NCBI GenBank assembly: GCA_020636325.1
Contig: JACJYC010000007.1
Coordinates: 228,619-292,618, forward strand
DNA length: 64,000 nucleotides
Reading direction: 5' to 3'
Origin: Lewinellaceae bacterium
GTDB lineage: Bacteria > Bacteroidota > Bacteroidia > Chitinophagales > Saprospiraceae
Below the pieces are notes generated by a model, which saw only the letters and a program-made list of their open reading frames with translations, searched no databases and was not told the origin of the DNA. This document shows, piece after piece, positions 45,672-53,881 of the stretch. The number at the start of each line of letters is the position of its first letter. Positions within the stretch are counted from its first letter, which is position 1. Made by a program: the position numbers and the translations under genes.

Positions 45672-46541
45672 TCATGAACCCAGATAATGCTTCAGCAATT
45701 TGCTCCGGTTAGCGGAGCGAAGCTTGTTGATGGCTTTATCCTTGATCTGGCGGACCCTTTCCCGGGTGAGGCCGAACTTATCGCCGATGTCTTCGAGGGA
45801 CATGGGGTGTTCGATGCCGATGCCGAAATAGAGTTTGATCACATCACATTGGCGGTCGGTCAGGGTAGCCAGCGACCGTTCGATTTCACGGCGCAGCGAT
45901 TCGAGGTATTCGAGCGCGGCGTCGGTACCGGGGGTGCCGGCGTTTTCCAGCACATCGAGCAGGGAGTTATCTTCGCCTTCGACGAAGGGCGCGTCCATGG
46001 ATACGTGACGGGCGGCTACGCCGAGGGTGGTTTCCACCTCTTCGGCGGGAATTTCCAGCAACTCGGCCAATTCTTCGGGAGAAGGCTCGCGTTCGTATTC
46101 CTGTTCGAGTTCGGAGAATGCTTTGTTGATCTTATTGAGGGAGCCGACCTTGTTCAGCGGGAGGCGGACGATCCGGCTTTGTTCGGCCAGGGCCTGCAGG
46201 ATCGACTGGCGGATCCACCAAACTGCGTAGGAGATGAATTTGAAACCGCGTGTTTCGTCAAACCGCTGAGCGGCTTTGATCAAGCCCAGGTTTCCTTCAT
46301 TGATCAGGTCGCTGAGGGATAAACCTTGGTTCTGGTACTGTTTGGCGACGGATACAACAAACCGCAGGTTGGCTTTGGTCAATTTTTCCAGGGCGACCTG
46401 GTCCCCCTGTTTGATCCTTTTAGCCAACTCCACCTCTTCTTCCGGTGTCAGCAAGTCAACCTTGCCGATTTCCTGCAAATATTTTTCCAGGGACTGGCTC
46501 TCACGGTTGGTAATAGACTTCGTGATCTTAAGCTGTCTCAT
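45672..46541 (-). CDS. rpoD: Primary RNA polymerase sigma factor (RpoD)
   Basis: The 289-residue protein matches the short primary sigma factor of Bacteroidota. Region 1.2 begins QSLEKYLQEIGKVDLLTPEEE, region 2 is ANLRFVVSVAKQYQNQGLSLSDLINEGNLGLIKAAQRFDE, region 3 is LNKVGSLNKINKAFSELE, and region 4 ends with VRQIKDKAINKLRSANRSKLLKHYLG. The large N-terminal region 1.1 of proteobacterial RpoD is absent, as usual here. A strong promoter lies about 170 bp upstream, leaving a long leader. Confidence 0.97.
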   Translation of the reverse strand: MRQLKITKSITNRESQSLEKYLQEIGKVDLLTPEEEVELAKRIKQGDQVALEKLTKANLRFVVSVAKQYQNQGLSLSDLINEGNLGLIKAAQRFDETRGFKFISYAVWWIRQSILQALAEQSRIVRLPLNKVGSLNKINKAFSELEQEYEREPSPEELAELLEIPAEEVETTLGVAARHVSMDAPFVEGEDNSLLDVLENAGTPGTDAALEYLESLRREIERSLATLTDRQCDVIKLYFGIGIEHPMSLEDIGDKFGLTRERVRQIKDKAINKLRSANRSKLLKHYLGS

Positions 46542-46940
46542 CTAGGCAACACTTTTTAATATAAAGTTCAAATGGATTCAAAAAGTTCTAATGAAATACG
46601 GGATAGGATGGAAAATCTTCTTTGGCGATGGGATTGGCGCGTATACGAAAATGCACTTCTTGCATAGTGATTTCGACTCATGAAATTGTGTTAAAGCTGG
46701 TTCAGGGCACAAAGTTACATCAAAACAACGCTCTTGTCAAGTGGAAAGTTCAGAAAAAAATTTGGGCGGATTTATAGAACTGATTGATAATCAAAGAAAA
46801 AAATGATTTTTTTTGAAAAAAAAGTGCTTTGTTTGGATAAATCAAATTTTTGCTCTTAATTGTGGGGCATTGGCGCAAGGAACTGATACATAATTGTTTC
46901 GGCTTTTTTTGGCCATTTGTCGACAAAGCATAGGTTCCTT
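46542..46940. other. Divergent AT-rich region, rpoD / START-like gene
   Basis: These 399 bp hold the rpoD promoter (46710-46740) and an approximately 160-nt rpoD leader. From about 46740 to 46860 the sequence is strongly AT-rich, with A- and T-runs. No gene is supportable. Confidence 0.65.
46710..46740 (-). promoter_or_regulatory. rpoD: Housekeeping promoter of rpoD (TTG-N20-TAACTTTG)
   Basis: On the minus strand a TTG (46738-46740) is followed after 20 nt by TAACTTTG (46710-46717), an exact -7 element with near-consensus spacing. It is the best complete promoter in the window. Confidence 0.65.
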
Positions 46941-47321
46941 ATGGAAAGAAAACAAGTTACCTTAGAATTTCTCTTTCGGGCCTCTCCGACCATACTATAT
47001 ACGTTCATTACCACACCGGCCTGTCTGATCCGGTGGTTTTGCGACGGTGTGGACATTCGGGGAAACACCTACCTGTTCTCCTGGGGCAGCAGTACGGAAG
47101 CAGCTGAACTGATTGACGACATTGAGGAAGAGCGTGTCCGCTTTCAGTGGGAAAGCGCGGAAAGCGACGATGAATTCCTGGAATTCCGGATCTCGGAATC
47201 ACCGGTCACCAATGAAACCATCCTGGAAATCGTCGATTATTGCGATGCGGACGAGCTGGAGGACCAGAAGCGCTACTGGGAAACCCTGATGCAGGAACTC
47301 CGTAAGGAAACGGGTGGGTAG
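46941..47321 (+). CDS. START-like domain protein
   Basis: The 126-residue protein is a small SRPBCC/START-like domain conserved in Bacteroidota: QVTLEFLFRASPTILYTFITTPACLIRWFCDGVDI, then FSWGSSTEAAELIDDIEEERVRF and a C-terminal helix (YWETLMQELRKETG). The fold suggests a hydrophobic ligand pocket or AHSA1-like binding role; none is proven. The ATG at 46941 is chosen over 46917, because the longer frame adds eight residues outside the family start. Confidence 0.78.
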   Translation: MERKQVTLEFLFRASPTILYTFITTPACLIRWFCDGVDIRGNTYLFSWGSSTEAAELIDDIEEERVRFQWESAESDDEFLEFRISESPVTNETILEIVDYCDADELEDQKRYWETLMQELRKETGG

Positions 47322-47328
47322 ATTAGTG

Positions 47329-47441
47329 GTAAGTTGACAGTCGTAAGTCGTAAGTCGGCAAATAGTATTCTGCTCTTACGACTTACGACTGTCAACTTAC
47401 GACTTACGACTTACGACTTACGACTTACGACTTACGACTGA
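47329..47441. repeat. Inverted heptad arrays with perfect 26-bp arms
   Basis: Between the convergent stops of the START-like and ECF sigma genes, 47329-47354 is the exact reverse complement of 47375-47400 (26-bp arms, 20-nt loop 47355-47374). Further ACTTACG heptads run from 47401 to 47441 and abut the ECF stop codon. The arms contain the mixed heptads GTAAGTT-GACAGTC-GTAAGTC. Confidence 0.95.
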
Positions 47442-48035
47442 TTACTGCAAGGTAACCTCTTTCTCTTCAACCATTTTCCTGATGTTGATCAGGGCGTAGC
47501 GCATACGGCCGAGGGCGGTATTGATGCTGACGCGGGTCAACTTGGCAATTTCCTTGAAGCTCATATCGGCATAGTGACGCAGAATGACCACCTCGCGTTG
47601 TTCGGGCGGGAGCATATCCACCAGGTGGCGGATCTTGTCGTGCGTCTGGCTGCGGATAATGCGCTGTTCGGCGTTATCGTCGCTGACGTGGAGGACGTCG
47701 AAGATGTCGAACGTCTCGGTCGGCGAAACCTGCGGCCGGCGCTTGTTGCGGCGGAAATAATCCACGCACATGTTGTAGGCAATGCGCATGGCCCATTGGA
47801 GGAACTTGCCTTCGTGGTTATATTTACCCTTGCGCAGGGTATCGATGATCTTGATGAAAACTTCCTGGAAGATATCCTCGGCAAGACTCTGTTCTTTGAC
47901 GAACAGGTAAATGGAGGTATAAATCTTGTGCTGATGGCGATTCAACAGTTCTTCGAAAGCGCGCTCGTCTCCTTCCAAATAACGAGCAATCAGTTGTTGA
48001 TCATTGATCTGATCATTAAGCAGCATAACTTGCAT
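47442..48035 (-). CDS. RNA polymerase ECF-type sigma factor
   Basis: The 197-residue protein has region 2 (LLNRHQHKIYTSIYLFVKEQSLAEDIFQEVFIKIID, about 27-62; RIAYNMCVDYFRR near 83-95) and region 4 (LPPEQREVVILRHYADMSFKEIAKLTRVSINTALGRMRYALINIRK, about 141-186). It appears complete. No anti-sigma gene adjoins it, unlike the other ECF factor in this window. A -7 element with TTTG at 21 bp lies in the upstream leader, which is about 110 nt long. Confidence 0.93.
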   Translation of the reverse strand: MQVMLLNDQINDQQLIARYLEGDERAFEELLNRHQHKIYTSIYLFVKEQSLAEDIFQEVFIKIIDTLRKGKYNHEGKFLQWAMRIAYNMCVDYFRRNKRRPQVSPTETFDIFDVLHVSDDNAEQRIIRSQTHDKIRHLVDMLPPEQREVVILRHYADMSFKEIAKLTRVSINTALGRMRYALINIRKMVEEKEVTLQ

Positions 48036-48369
48036 GACTAAATAATTTTTAGTTATGGGATCGAATGAAATTATTTAGTGTAGAAGTTATACTCTATAAA
48101 CTGTTGATTTGATGAAGAATTCCGGACTAAAGCCGGATTTGCGATGGCCCAAAGATAGGCGCAACTTTCTGAAAAGACCAAATGACGGGGCGATTTTTTT
48201 TGAACTTTAACTAAAAATTAACGGAATAAATAAAATATTTGTGAAGCTCCCGCAAAAAATGCGACCGAATTCCACTTTCGTTCGGCTGATTTTCGGTTTA
48301 AAAATCGGTAATTCGTTCAAAAGCAGAATTTTATTCTTATTGAAATTTATTGCAATAAGTCGGAATTTT
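48036..48369. other. Intergenic region, ECF sigma leader
   Basis: These 334 bp separate the ECF start from the end of the VWA gene. They hold the ECF promoter (48150-48182) and then AT-rich sequence. No gene is supportable. Confidence 0.6.
48150..48182 (-). promoter_or_regulatory. Promoter of the ECF sigma gene (TTTG-N21-TATCTTTG)
   Basis: On the minus strand TTTG (48179-48182) is followed after 21 nt by TATCTTTG (48150-48157), matching TAnnTTTG. The housekeeping promoter type suggests this ECF gene is not solely self-regulated. Confidence 0.55.
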
Positions 48370-49473
48370 TCACTTCCTTTTGACCTTGTTGTTCTTGTAG
48401 TCGGCGAAGATGAGGCTGCCCAGGCCCTGCAGGCCTGAATAAAAGGCTTTGCCGTTGTTGGCGCGGGTGAAGGCGTCCACGAAGTTCACCAGCCAGGGAT
48501 CCTTGGCGATCATGAAGGTGGTGACCGGGATCTGCAGTTTCCGGCATTGCATGGCCAGGCTCAGGGTCCGGTTGACGATGGTCCGGTCCAGCCCGTAAGG
48601 ATTCTTATAATACTTTTTACCTTTTTTGATGCAGGTGGGCTTCCCGTCGGTGATCATGAAGATCTGCTTGTTGGGGTTTCTCCGTCTTCTGAGGATATTC
48701 ATGGACAGCTCGAGGCCGGCAACCGTATTGGTATGGTAGGGGCCGACTTCCAGGTAGGGGAGGTCTTTGATCTCGATGGGCCAGGCGTCGTCGCCGAAAA
48801 CGATCACGTCGAGGGTATCTTTGGGGAACTGCCGGGTGATGTATTCGGCCAGGGCCATGGCTACTTTTTTGGCCGGGGTGATCCGGTCTTCGCCGTAGAG
48901 GATCATCGAGTGGGAGATATCGATCATCAGGACGGTGCTCGTCTGGCTCTGGTAATAGGTTTCGTAGACCTCCAGGTCATCCTGGCTGATCTGGAAGTCA
49001 TCAATGCCGTGGTTGATCTGGGCATTTTTGAGGGATTCCGACATCGCGAGGTTGTCGAGCTGATCTCCGAATTCGAAGGGGCGGAGGTCGGCGGTAAATT
49101 CGTCGCCGCGGCCGCCGTACCGGGTGCTGTGGTTGCCGCGTTTTGTCTTCTTGATCTGTCCGAAGACGTCATCGAGGGCTTTTTTCCGGAGGGCGATCTC
49201 CATTTTGGAGGAAGGCGCCATGCCGCCGCCTGCGCCCTGTCCGTCGCGTTGGAGGATATAGCCCTGGTCTATCAGATCCTGGATGAAATCGGCGATGCCG
49301 TAATCGTCGGTCGTCAGTTCGTATTCCTTATCCAGTTGGGTGAGCCAGGAAAGGGCTTCTTCGACGTTTCCGGAAGTATGCAGCAGCAACTCCTGGAAGA
49401 TCTTGAGCAATTTCTCGAAGGGAGAACCGCTGTTCTTGTCCGGAATAAATTCTGAAAAACGCCATCCTGTCAT
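48370..49473 (-). CDS. VWA domain-containing protein
   Basis: The 367-residue protein has an N-terminal helical region (about 15-75) and a C-terminal von Willebrand A domain (about 178-345) with an intact metal site: D185-IS-H-S189 (DxSxS) and later MITDGKPTC. No signal peptide or TM helix is visible, so it is likely cytoplasmic. VWA proteins of this type usually act with a MoxR/Mg-chelatase-type AAA ATPase; no such gene is in the window. Its role is unknown. Confidence 0.83.
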   Translation of the reverse strand: MTGWRFSEFIPDKNSGSPFEKLLKIFQELLLHTSGNVEEALSWLTQLDKEYELTTDDYGIADFIQDLIDQGYILQRDGQGAGGGMAPSSKMEIALRKKALDDVFGQIKKTKRGNHSTRYGGRGDEFTADLRPFEFGDQLDNLAMSESLKNAQINHGIDDFQISQDDLEVYETYYQSQTSTVLMIDISHSMILYGEDRITPAKKVAMALAEYITRQFPKDTLDVIVFGDDAWPIEIKDLPYLEVGPYHTNTVAGLELSMNILRRRRNPNKQIFMITDGKPTCIKKGKKYYKNPYGLDRTIVNRTLSLAMQCRKLQIPVTTFMIAKDPWLVNFVDAFTRANNGKAFYSGLQGLGSLIFADYKNNKVKRK

Positions 49474-49486
49474 AAAAAGTAACGTA

Positions 49487-50029
49487 TTAAGGAGTCAGTT
49501 CGCAGCAATTCTTGACGAGGCCGACGTAGTCAGGCCGGTCGGAAACCACTTTGTGGATGAATTCTTCCTTGACTTCGCCATCCTGCAGAACGAAAACGCC
49601 GGGCATCTGGAAACCGTCGCCGACCGGCAGGCCGACGCCTCTGCCTTTGAGGACGCTGGAGTTGAATCCCTTGATCCAGGTTTGAAGGCCGAACAATTGG
49701 GTCGTGGTTCCTTTGGTCAGTCCGAACGCCGTGTAAAACCGGCATGTAGGGTCGCTGATATGTACGGCGTCGCGGATATTGAACCGGTTGAAATAATGTT
49801 CTGCGGTTTTGAAGTCGGTCATGTGGACCATGACCAGTTTGGTGCCCATATTTTCGATTTCATCCCGTTTGCGGGAAATATCGTCGAGGGCTTCACGGCA
49901 AAAAGTACAGCCGAAATGCCGCAGGAAGATGAGCATTACGGGTTGCTGGAAGGTCAAATGCAGCAATTTGGCGCCTTCATTGGTCACCATTTCCTGCAAG
50001 GTTCCGGCATTGACGTTTTGCGTGAACAT
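49487..50029 (-). CDS. AhpC/TSA-type redoxin (PRXL2-like)
   Basis: The 180-residue thioredoxin-fold protein has QPVMLIFLRHFGCTFCREAL with C41-TF-C44, an AhpC/TSA_2 (PRXL2/selenoprotein-L-like) active site. It probably reduces peroxides or thiols in the cytoplasm. The ATG at 50029 is preferred over 50062, because a near-match -7 element (TACCTTGG, minus strand, 50052-50059) would place the transcript start inside the longer frame. It lies 13 bp upstream of the VWA gene, so they may form one transcript. Confidence 0.75.
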   Translation of the reverse strand: MFTQNVNAGTLQEMVTNEGAKLLHLTFQQPVMLIFLRHFGCTFCREALDDISRKRDEIENMGTKLVMVHMTDFKTAEHYFNRFNIRDAVHISDPTCRFYTAFGLTKGTTTQLFGLQTWIKGFNSSVLKGRGVGLPVGDGFQMPGVFVLQDGEVKEEFIHKVVSDRPDYVGLVKNCCELTP

Positions 50030-50147
50030 AAGATCTGGTTTGATCAAGCTCCAAGGTAACAAAAAAACAGATACTGCGGTTTAAAAAAGGCTGCTGCCCG
50101 GTGGGCCGGGTTTATCCGGATAACATTCAAAAACACGGAATAGTTCT

Positions 50148-51731
50148 TCATTTGGCCTGCAAAAGCGATTCTTCTTTTACCCGTGCGGGGTTTTCGCCTT
50201 TGGGATAAAGGCCTGCGACGGTGGTTTGCTGCAGTTGGGATTTGATCCAGGCAAGAAGGTCGAGGTATTTCAGGGTTTTGTACTCATAGGGGTCGTGTTG
50301 GAGGGCTTTGAGGTCTGAGAGCCCCTTTTCCAGTACCTGGGTCCGCTCGGCCGGCGGTTTGGAGGCCAGTTGGCGGAGCAGGGTAAGGGCCCGTTTCTGG
50401 GTCTGGCTGACATCCCGGCCTTTGGTCAGGAGCCGTTGCAGGGCTGTAATCCGGTAATCGAGCAGGGCAAATTGGCCGAGTTGGTAGCGGCAGAGCAGTT
50501 CGAGCAGGTGAGCGTTATAGTGGAGGTCTTCCCGGAGGAAGGAGCGGTTGTCCAGGATGCTGTTCAGCAAATCGAGGGCTTCGTCAAAACGGCCTGTGGC
50601 GAATGACAGGTAGGCGAATTTATAGTAGAAGAGCATCTGGCGGTGTTCGTCGATGAGCCCGTCGTGCTTCTGGAGGGTTTCCCGTATCTTTTTTGACTCT
50701 TCGTATCCGCGTTCAAAGGATCTTGAGAGGAAGAACTCGTTCAGCAGGGCCAGTGAAAAGTACTGAAAGGAGATATACTGGCTGACCGGCGAAAAACTCT
50801 CTTCCATAGTATGGATAAAATCCTGGAATTCTTTCAGGTAGTGGTTATAGAACCGGTAATCATTCAGCAGGTACTGAAAAACGAGCATATAGTAGAGTCC
50901 GCGCATGTAGAGATCGGGGTCTTTTTCCTTCATCTGGGGGTTGAGCCGGAAAAGGCCCACCCATTCTGCCGCATTTTCACCGGCTGCTCCGAAGTTGAGC
51001 ATGATATAGTTGTACCACATGTGGGACTGGAACCTGTTGATCTTTTCGAAGAAAGTGCCTACTGATGGGATGCGGCGGGGCAGGGGTTGCATTTCCTGCC
51101 AGAGCGTTTCCACGATCTTTTTTTCTTCGGGGGTTTTGGCGTGCCCCTGGTCGATATAATGCCCCTGGATCTGGATATTGAGGTTGCTCAGTTCGCTGGT
51201 GGCGAGCGTGACTTCGCTCCGGTTGGTAGAATCTACCAGCAGCTGGTCCATTTTCCGGTTGACCTGGCGGGATCGCGTGATGTGGCGGGCTTCAATGAAT
51301 TTCTGGAATTCCAGTATTTCGAGGTGCAGGATATCCTGGTGGTGGCCTTCAGCCGTCTCTTTGATGCGTTCCAGTATCCGGAGGCTTTCCATATAGAGCC
51401 CTTTGTTGTAGAGGATATGGGCGAAGTCGAGCTGTTCGCGGACCTGGAGTTCGATATTGTTCTGGACGTTGATCAGCCTCAGGCTGGTGAGCAACTGTTT
51501 AAAGAGGTGCCTTTTGAGGTGAGGCAGGTTTGATTTGTTGATACCGGGGAGTTTGTCCACCAAAACTTCGTCATCGTAATCGGGCAGTTTGTCCAGCGCG
51601 TCGAAAAGTTGCAGGAATTTGCGTTCCTGGCTGCTCATGGTCCGGTTGGCATAAAGCCTGAAGTGTCGCTTTTCGGCCTTTGAAAGCGATTTAATTAACC
51701 TGAACAACGGGTCCTTAGAATTGGTAGGCAT
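50148..51731 (-). CDS. Large alpha-helical-repeat protein, unknown function
   Basis: The 527-residue protein is almost wholly predicted alpha-helix, with TPR-like pairs (for example YNKGLYMESLRILERIKETAEGH and FATGRFDEALDLLNSILDN). The start (FRLIKSLSKAEKRHFRLYANR) is a basic amphipathic segment. No signal peptide or TM helix is seen, so it is probably a cytoplasmic scaffold. I recognise no named family beyond helical repeats. Confidence 0.7.
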   Translation of the reverse strand: MPTNSKDPLFRLIKSLSKAEKRHFRLYANRTMSSQERKFLQLFDALDKLPDYDDEVLVDKLPGINKSNLPHLKRHLFKQLLTSLRLINVQNNIELQVREQLDFAHILYNKGLYMESLRILERIKETAEGHHQDILHLEILEFQKFIEARHITRSRQVNRKMDQLLVDSTNRSEVTLATSELSNLNIQIQGHYIDQGHAKTPEEKKIVETLWQEMQPLPRRIPSVGTFFEKINRFQSHMWYNYIMLNFGAAGENAAEWVGLFRLNPQMKEKDPDLYMRGLYYMLVFQYLLNDYRFYNHYLKEFQDFIHTMEESFSPVSQYISFQYFSLALLNEFFLSRSFERGYEESKKIRETLQKHDGLIDEHRQMLFYYKFAYLSFATGRFDEALDLLNSILDNRSFLREDLHYNAHLLELLCRYQLGQFALLDYRITALQRLLTKGRDVSQTQKRALTLLRQLASKPPAERTQVLEKGLSDLKALQHDPYEYKTLKYLDLLAWIKSQLQQTTVAGLYPKGENPARVKEESLLQAK

Positions 51732-51844
51732 GTCAACTAGGTCGAATATAATATATTGATGTTCAAATTGTTGTGTAAAATTTTGATGTTTTTGGCATCA
51801 AATAGTCCGGTAATATTCGGTTAGGCTGATGGTAAGGCTGAGGT

Positions 51845-51852
51845 TACATTTG
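51845..51852 (+). promoter_or_regulatory. Bacteroidota -7 element for the P-II gene
   Basis: TACATTTG is an exact TAnnTTTG match, giving a leader of about 80 nt before the P-II ATG at 51940. No sigma-54-type element is seen, unlike proteobacterial glnK-amtB promoters. Confidence 0.5.
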
Positions 51853-51939
51853 CATAACATTGCGATTGGGGCAATCAACAGGCTACCGGCCTGTGGTCAC
51901 GATTGAAGTTGGAACAAACAACAAAAATAATAAATAAAC

Positions 51940-52278
51940 ATGAAAAAGATCGAAGCTATAGTACGCCTTTCGCGTTTCGACCGGATCAGGGATGCCTTGG
52001 CGGAAATCGGCGTGAACTTTTTCACCTTGACGGAGGTCAAAGGATTTGGCTTGCAGAAAGGAGAAAAACTGGTATACCGGGGTAGCGTATATGATGCTGA
52101 TTATATTGCACGCCTGAGGTTGGACATTATCTGCGGAGAAGATAAGGTTGACCCGATCATCGACACGATTGTTTCAGCGGGCCGCACCGGCGAAGTCGGC
52201 GACGGCAAAATTATTGTTTACGACATCGACCAGGTAGTCCGAATCCGGACCTCTGAAACCGGAAAAGCTGCCATCTGA
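51940..52278 (+). CDS. glnK: P-II nitrogen regulatory protein
   Basis: The 112-residue P-II protein has the normal family length, with the T-loop tyrosine at position 51 (YRGSVYDADY, 46-55) and the ATP/2-oxoglutarate-binding segments KGFGLQKG (34-41) and AGRTGEVGDGKIIVYDIDQVVRIRT. It senses ATP/ADP and 2-oxoglutarate and can block the adjacent ammonium channel. It lies 149 bp before amt, the conserved glnK-amtB arrangement. GlnK versus GlnB cannot be decided from sequence; the position favours GlnK. Confidence 0.93.
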   Translation: MKKIEAIVRLSRFDRIRDALAEIGVNFFTLTEVKGFGLQKGEKLVYRGSVYDADYIARLRLDIICGEDKVDPIIDTIVSAGRTGEVGDGKIIVYDIDQVVRIRTSETGKAAI

Positions 52279-52426
52279 GCAGCGTAACCGCGCCCGGCCT
52301 CGCAATGCCGGCTCCTCTCTTCAAGCCCTTACCACCAATAATATCCAGATTAAGCACAATTTCCGCACCGTTCTGTCGGTGTTGCAGGATACTATATTTT
52401 GGTTTAACCGAAACAATTAAATTACC

Positions 52427-53671
52427 ATGGATCAAGCGCTATTTACAGCAAACAATATCTGGATGTTAATTGCAGCCGCGCTGGTGTTTATCATGCACCT
52501 CGGGTTTGCGACCCTGGAATCCGGATTGGTTCAGAAAAAGAACGTGGTGAATATTCTTTTCAAGAACACCATGATCGTTGCCATAGGGCTGTTGACCTAT
52601 TTCATCATCGGGTTCAACCTGATGTACCCGGGTGGGGATTTCGCCGGAAAATTCTTCGGCTTCTCAGGCTTCATGCTCAGCCTCCCGGAAGGAGACGCCG
52701 GTGCAATCGCGTATGCGGACGGGCATTACACCTACTGGACGGACTTCATCTTCCAGGCCATGTTCGCCGCCACTGCGACCACGATCGTATCGGGCGCCGT
52801 AGCCGAACGCATCAAATTGAATTCATTTCTCATTTTCGCTACCATATTCGTGGCCATTTCCTATCCGATCACCGGCATGTGGAAATGGGGCGGCGGCTGG
52901 TTGAACGAAGCCGGTTTCTATGACTTCGCCGGTTCTACGCTGGTACACGCCGTCGGCGGTTGGGCTGCATTGGCTTCCGTGCTTCTTTTGGGCGCCCGCA
53001 GGGGCAAATACGGCGCTGACGGCAAACCGAGGGCTATCCCGGGCCATAGCATGCCCCTGGCGGCTATCGGGGTATTCCTGCTTTGGTTCGGTTGGTACGG
53101 ATTCAACGGCGGATCGGTACTGAGCGCTGACCCGATGGCGGTTTCCCTGGTATTTGTCACAACCTCTCTGGCCGCTGCGGCCGGTGCGGTAGGCGCCTTC
53201 TTCACCTCTTACGCCTTGTTCAAGAACCATGACCTTTCGATGGTCCTCAACGGCATTTTGGGCGGTCTTGTCGGCATCACGGCCGGCGCCGACCAGATGG
53301 GGCCGGGCGATGCGGTACTGATCGGTTTGATCGCCGGCGCCATCATCCCGTTCGCGGTCCAGTTCTTTGACCGGGTCAAGATTGACGACCCTGTCGGCGC
53401 TACTTCCGTACACCTTGCCTGCGGCATCTGGGGGACCCTTGCGGTGGGCATCTTCGGCAACATGGCGAGCCTCCACCAGTTGTGGGTGCAGTTCTACGGT
53501 ACCATGTCCATCGGGATCTTCACCTTCATTTTTGCCTTCGGCCTGATGTATATCCTGAAAGTAACGATGGGTATCCGCGTATCCGAAGAGGAAGAGCTCA
53601 AAGGGCTGGATGTCGGTGAACACGAAATGAACGCTTACGCCGAATCGGCTGAAGAAGTGGCTTTTAACTAA
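52427..53671 (+). CDS. amtB: Ammonium transporter Amt
   Basis: The 414-residue protein has about eleven TM helices and the Amt pore histidines H174 (TLVHAVGGWAA) and H330 (TSVHLACGIWG). The expected Asp after AMFAAT is absent, as that site reads TATTIVSG. It lacks a cleaved signal, and ends in a charged cytoplasmic tail (RVSEEEELKGLDVGEHE) available to P-II. It moves ammonium across the inner membrane. Confidence 0.95.
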   Translation: MDQALFTANNIWMLIAAALVFIMHLGFATLESGLVQKKNVVNILFKNTMIVAIGLLTYFIIGFNLMYPGGDFAGKFFGFSGFMLSLPEGDAGAIAYADGHYTYWTDFIFQAMFAATATTIVSGAVAERIKLNSFLIFATIFVAISYPITGMWKWGGGWLNEAGFYDFAGSTLVHAVGGWAALASVLLLGARRGKYGADGKPRAIPGHSMPLAAIGVFLLWFGWYGFNGGSVLSADPMAVSLVFVTTSLAAAAGAVGAFFTSYALFKNHDLSMVLNGILGGLVGITAGADQMGPGDAVLIGLIAGAIIPFAVQFFDRVKIDDPVGATSVHLACGIWGTLAVGIFGNMASLHQLWVQFYGTMSIGIFTFIFAFGLMYILKVTMGIRVSEEEELKGLDVGEHEMNAYAESAEEVAFN

Positions 53672-53699
53672 GCAGAACGTATTGATTCAAAAATAAAAA

Positions 53700-53723
53700 C
53701 CCGGTGTGCGGCAACACACCGGG
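53700..53723. other. Hairpin CCCGGTGTG / CACACCGGG after amtB
   Basis: Perfect 9-bp arms (53700-53708 and 53715-53723) surround a 6-nt loop, 29 bp after the amtB stop. No T-run follows on the plus strand, though an A-rich run precedes it. It could stabilise mRNA ends or terminate weakly. Confidence 0.5.
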
Positions 53724-53881
53724 GAGGCGAGAAAACGGTAAACGCCTTCTCATCTAGCTTAAGGCAAAGGTACGTCTTCCGGAATAATTATTCAAGCAGT
53801 TTGAGCCAAAAGTGGCCTTCCGGGAGCAATGTCCGGTTTACCGTTTTCCGCGATTTTTTCGCAAACCTTAAAAACTGGACA

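Noticed and set aside
47329..47441. Considered as a CRISPR array
   Set aside because: Unit length is 7 bp without unique spacers; no cas genes are present.
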